Origin: CAYUCE01 sp964443275
GTDB lineage: Bacteria; Bipolaricaulota; Bipolaricaulia; CAYUCE01
Length of the DNA stretch: 16,685 nucleotides
Direction of reading: 5' to 3'
Assembly (NCBI GenBank): GCA_964443275.1
Contig: CAYUCE010000040.1
Coordinates: 1 to 16,685, forward strand
Of this stretch, positions 13,955 to 16,685 are shown in pieces (position 1 is the stretch's first letter; every line of letters starts with the position of its first letter). The notes under the pieces were generated by a model. It was not told where the DNA came from. It made no database searches and saw only the letters and a program-made list of their open reading frames with translations. The position numbers and the translations under genes are program-made.

Positions 13955-15472
13955 TTATTGAAACGAATAAATTTGGGAATACTTAGTGTCAATATAATCC
14001 ATAAACGGCTTGGAACTGGGTTTTTCCCCACAAAGATCCGCTATTAATTCTGCCGCCTTCACCTCACGTCCTTTTTGATGGATGTTTTGGTTCAGCCACT
14101 CTTTTAGCGGGCTCAACTCTCCACCCCTCATTAGCTCATACAGATCGGGTATCTCCTCTAGGGCGGCGTAAAAAATTTGGACACCGTAAAAGTTTCCCAG
14201 GGAATAAGTGGGAAAGTAGCCAAATTGCCCCCAGGACCAGTGGATATCTTGCAGCACCCCTTGAGCATCCCTTTCCGGCTTGATTCCAATATAATCTTTC
14301 ATCTTAGCATTCCAAACTTGCGGAAGTTTTGAAACTGGCAAATCTCCGTTGATCAACTGATCTTCTATTTCCAAGCGAAGCAAAATATGCAGGTTGTAAT
14401 GAACTTCGTCGGCTTGGACCCTTATCGTGGAAGGTTCCACTTTATTATAGGCTCTGTACCACTCCTCTAAGTCCACCCCCTTTAGTTTTTCCGGAAAGTA
14501 ATTCTTAAGCTGGGGAAGCCAATATTCCCAAAAAGGCTTACTTCTACCCACCAGGTTCTCCCACAGTCTGGACTGGCTTTCGTGCACTCCAAAAGAGATG
14601 GCCTGCCCCAGCGGGTTGCCAAACTCTTCTGGATTAAGTCCCTGCTCATACAGGGCGTGCCCACCTTCATGGATAGCGGCACCAATGCTAGAAGCCAGGT
14701 CGTTTTCGTCAAACCTAATGGTAAGACGAGTATCCGTGGGATGAAAGCCGGTAGTAAAGGGGTGTGCGGATTTATCTTCTCTACCGTGGTTAAAATTATA
14801 ACCCACAGCTTCAAGCAGCTTTAGGCTAAACTGGTACTGTTTGTCTTGCGGATAATCTTTATGCAAGAAGCTACCATCTATTTTGACCTTGGACTCACGA
14901 ATTTTTTGAGCCAACCCAATTAACCTTTCTTTTACCGGTTTAAATATTGATTTAATTTTCTCCGTGCTCATCCCCGGCTCATATAAGTCAAGCAAAGCAT
15001 CTAAGGGCTTATCTTCGTAGCCTAGGTATTCTGCTTTTTGCTTTTGCAATTTAACCATCTTCTGTAAGTAAGGTTGAAAATGGCTGAAATCATCCCGCTT
15101 TCTAGCTTCCTGCCAAACCTGGGCCGACTGGGAGGCATGCTCGGCCAGTTCTCCCACAAAATCGGGTGGAAGCGCCGCGGCCAGCTTGTAATCCCGATAG
15201 GTCTCCTCAAGCATTCTTCTTTGAACATCGGAACCACCGTCCGGCTTTAGCTGACCATTTTCTAAGTCTGCAAATTGGGCGAGTAGATTTTTAAACTTTT
15301 GACCGGTAATTTTTTTGTGAATAAGGGTACTTAAGTAAGCTATTTGCTTGGCCCTAAATTCCCCTCCCCCTCCCGGCATATAAGTCTCCTGATCCCAGTG
15401 AAGCACCGCCCTGGTGCTTTCCAACCAGCCTATCTCTCTTAAGGTACTTTTTAGCCTCCTAATATCCGACAT
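13955..15472 (-). CDS. M32 metallocarboxypeptidase (carboxypeptidase Taq type)
   Basis: 505 residues, the normal size. The zinc motif is HEGGH (H268, E269, H272) in AAIHEGGHALYEQGL, with the downstream Glu ligand in HESQSRLWEN (E298). Also seen are LHWDQETYMP near residue 25 (a Taq-type N-terminal signature), DEVHYNLHILLRLEIE, and GYFPTYSLGNFYG near the C-terminus. The enzyme removes C-terminal residues from peptides in the cytosol. The start is clear: GAGGTG lies 6 bases before the ATG at 15472 on the minus strand. It is the first gene of a minus-strand run with rqcH and the M50 protease, 69 bases from rqcH, and is divergent from prfB. No signal peptide is seen. Confidence 0.96.
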   Translation of the reverse strand: MSDIRRLKSTLREIGWLESTRAVLHWDQETYMPGGGGEFRAKQIAYLSTLIHKKITGQKFKNLLAQFADLENGQLKPDGGSDVQRRMLEETYRDYKLAAALPPDFVGELAEHASQSAQVWQEARKRDDFSHFQPYLQKMVKLQKQKAEYLGYEDKPLDALLDLYEPGMSTEKIKSIFKPVKERLIGLAQKIRESKVKIDGSFLHKDYPQDKQYQFSLKLLEAVGYNFNHGREDKSAHPFTTGFHPTDTRLTIRFDENDLASSIGAAIHEGGHALYEQGLNPEEFGNPLGQAISFGVHESQSRLWENLVGRSKPFWEYWLPQLKNYFPEKLKGVDLEEWYRAYNKVEPSTIRVQADEVHYNLHILLRLEIEDQLINGDLPVSKLPQVWNAKMKDYIGIKPERDAQGVLQDIHWSWGQFGYFPTYSLGNFYGVQIFYAALEEIPDLYELMRGGELSPLKEWLNQNIHQKGREVKAAELIADLCGEKPSSKPFMDYIDTKYSQIYSFQ

Positions 15473-15516
15473 TTTTCACCTCACTTTTAGTTCTTGCCAC
15501 CGCAGTTATTCACTTA

Positions 15517-15546
15517 ATATTAGGATAAAATGGGCCATATGTCGAA
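15517..15546 (-). promoter_or_regulatory. Weak candidate promoter for the M32 carboxypeptidase
   Basis: On the minus strand: TTCGAC (15546-15541), an 18-base spacer and TAATAT (15522-15517), about 45 bases before the ATG. The boxes fit the consensus only partly, but the position between divergent genes is right. Confidence 0.35.
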
Positions 15547-15556
15547 TCACACCGCA

Positions 15557-15586
15557 TTAGCATGATAGGTTAGCCTTTCGTATAAT
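15557..15586 (+). promoter_or_regulatory. Candidate promoter for prfB
   Basis: TTAGCA (15557-15562), an 18-base spacer and a perfect TATAAT (15581-15586). The ATG of prfB is at 15633, with GAGGAAGGTG (15614-15623) as the ribosome binding site. Confidence 0.5.
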
Positions 15587-15632
15587 TGATTAAAATAAGC
15601 TCGAACCTTAATTGAGGAAGGTGTATGAAAAA

Positions 15633-16685
15633 ATGCAAGAAAAGATAGACCAGCTAAAGGAAAGGCTGGAAAGAATAGGTGATCGGGTTTGACCCCTCCA
15701 AGCTAAAAGAAAGAATAGAAAATTTGGAGAAGAAGACCGCCGCACCTTTTTTCTGGTCCGATCAGAAGAAAGCAAAAAAAGTCACCCAAGAACTAGATCA
15801 AAAAAAGTCTTTATTAGAAGAATATAACAAGATTTCTGACAAATTGGATGAGCTGGACATCCTCTATCAACTGGCTGAAGAGGAGGATGACCAAGAGGAA
15901 CTTGCTAACACAAGGAAGAACTTGAAAAAACTAGCCCCAAAACTGGCCAGCTTTGAAACAAAGGTCTTTTTATCCGGTGAATATGATCGTAATGACTGCT
16001 ATCTAATAATCAACTCCGGGGCCGGCGGTACAGATGCTCAAGATTGGGCTCAGATGCTTCTTAGGATGTACTCCAAATGGCTGGAGAAGAAAAAGCTTCA
16101 ATTTAGAATGATAGAAATAAGCCCCGGGGAAGCAGCAGGCATCAAAAGTGCTACCTTGGAAGCAAGCGGAGATTACGCTTATGGTTACCTCAAAGGTGAA
16201 AGCGGGGTACATCGGTTGGTGCGTATCTCACCATTTGACTCAGCCGGCAGGCGCCACACCTCATTTGCCTCGGTCAATGTAATCCCCAAAGTTCAGGAAG
16301 AAAAAGAAATCGAGCTGAATGAAAACGATCTTAGAATTGATACTTACCGGGCCAGCAGTGCCGGTGGCCAGCATGTGAACGTAACTGACTCCGCGGTTAG
16401 AATCACCCACAAACCTACCGGGGTTACCGTCCAATGCCAGAACGAAAGATCTCAGCATCAAAATAAAGAGACCGCCCTGCAGATATTAAAAGCAAGATTA
16501 TATGAGCTAAAGGAGAGACAAAAAAAGGAGGAGATCAAAGAGCTCCGCGGCCAATTAAAGGATATTGAGTGGGGGAACCAGATCCGTTCTTATGTGTTAC
16601 ATCCTTACGAATTGGTAAAAGACCATCGAACTAATGTAGAAACTGGAAATGTAGAGGCGATTCTGGATGGGGACCTGGATCAATT
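15633..16685 (+). CDS. prfB: Peptide chain release factor 2 with in-frame UGA (+1 recoding), 3' end outside window
   Basis: The gene opens with ATG at 15633 (MQEKIDQLKERLERIGDRV), reaches TGA at 15690-15692, and continues in the +1 frame as DPSKLKERIENLEKK to the end of the window. RF2 identity is clear: SPF (the UGA-reading tripeptide) in GVHRLVRISPFDSAG, and GGQ in SSAGGQHVN, the hydrolysis motif. Bacteria use such a frameshift so that RF2 limits its own synthesis. Here the shift codon is GTT rather than the usual CTT. An SD-like AGGTGATC lies just upstream (15678-15684 region), two bases before GTT. An alternative is internal initiation at GTG 15679, which gives VIGFDPSKL with no shift. 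The C-terminus lies beyond 16685. Confidence 0.93.
15677..15693 (+). promoter_or_regulatory. prfB programmed +1 frameshift site
   Basis: AGGTGATC, complementary to the 16S rRNA 3' end beyond the core anti-SD, is followed by GG, then GTT TGA C. In-frame UGA and the conserved following C are kept, but the P-site codon is GTT, not CTT. The SD core is also further away than the usual three bases. Confidence 0.65.

Overview
This window appears to be a bacterial metagenome-assembled or draft contig: it contains one run of exactly 100 N at 10200-10299, the usual placeholder for a scaffold gap of unknown length. Base composition is moderately AT-rich, with AGGAGG-type ribosome binding sites and several clean sigma70-type promoters. 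The gene set is rny next to spoVS, a YqeG/DUF4911 pair, hypCDE, a rubrerythrin-like ferritin, RqcH/FbpA, an M50 protease, an M32 carboxypeptidase, and prfB with in-frame UGA recoding. This points to an anaerobic, hydrogenase-bearing bacterium, either Firmicutes-like or from a deep-branching candidate phylum. The sequence alone does not allow a firm phylum.

Layout. 3-206: C-terminal end of an RND/MMPL-type exporter. 280-3758: a consensus promoter, then an unknown 182-residue protein, RNase Y, SpoVS with an added tail, a Yip1-like membrane protein and a small AtpZ-like membrane protein, all on the + strand. 3813-7243: a second consensus promoter, then a membrane-anchored parvulin prolyl isomerase fused to a long TPR array, a DUF4911-like protein and a YqeG-family HAD phosphatase. 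7309-9753: the tight hypC-hypD-hypE cassette for making the Fe(CN)2CO ligands of [NiFe] hydrogenase. 9754-10430: an intergenic region with palindromic GTAGGG repeats, then the start of a secreted Cys-rich protein cut by the gap. 10421-10930: a rubrerythrin-like diiron protein. 11005-15472 (- strand): a cold-shock protein with its own promoter and long leader, an M50 site-2-type protease, RqcH/FbpA and an M32 carboxypeptidase. 15633-16685: prfB, running off the end.

The genes mostly concern RNA turnover (RNase Y), protein quality control (parvulin-TPR, RqcH, proteases, RF2) and metallocentre or oxidative-stress chemistry (HypCDE, rubrerythrin). The points most worth a second look are: the atypical prfB frameshift site (GTT TGA C instead of CTT TGA C); the family of four GTAGGG-led palindromes, with an insertion/deletion of one hairpin and covarying stems; the parvulin-TPR fusion with a possible +1 frameshift at its 3' end; a DUF4911 gene with no canonical start that keeps its first strand; and the long leader of the cold-shock gene. 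I found no CRISPR array, tRNA, rRNA, insertion sequence or defence system.
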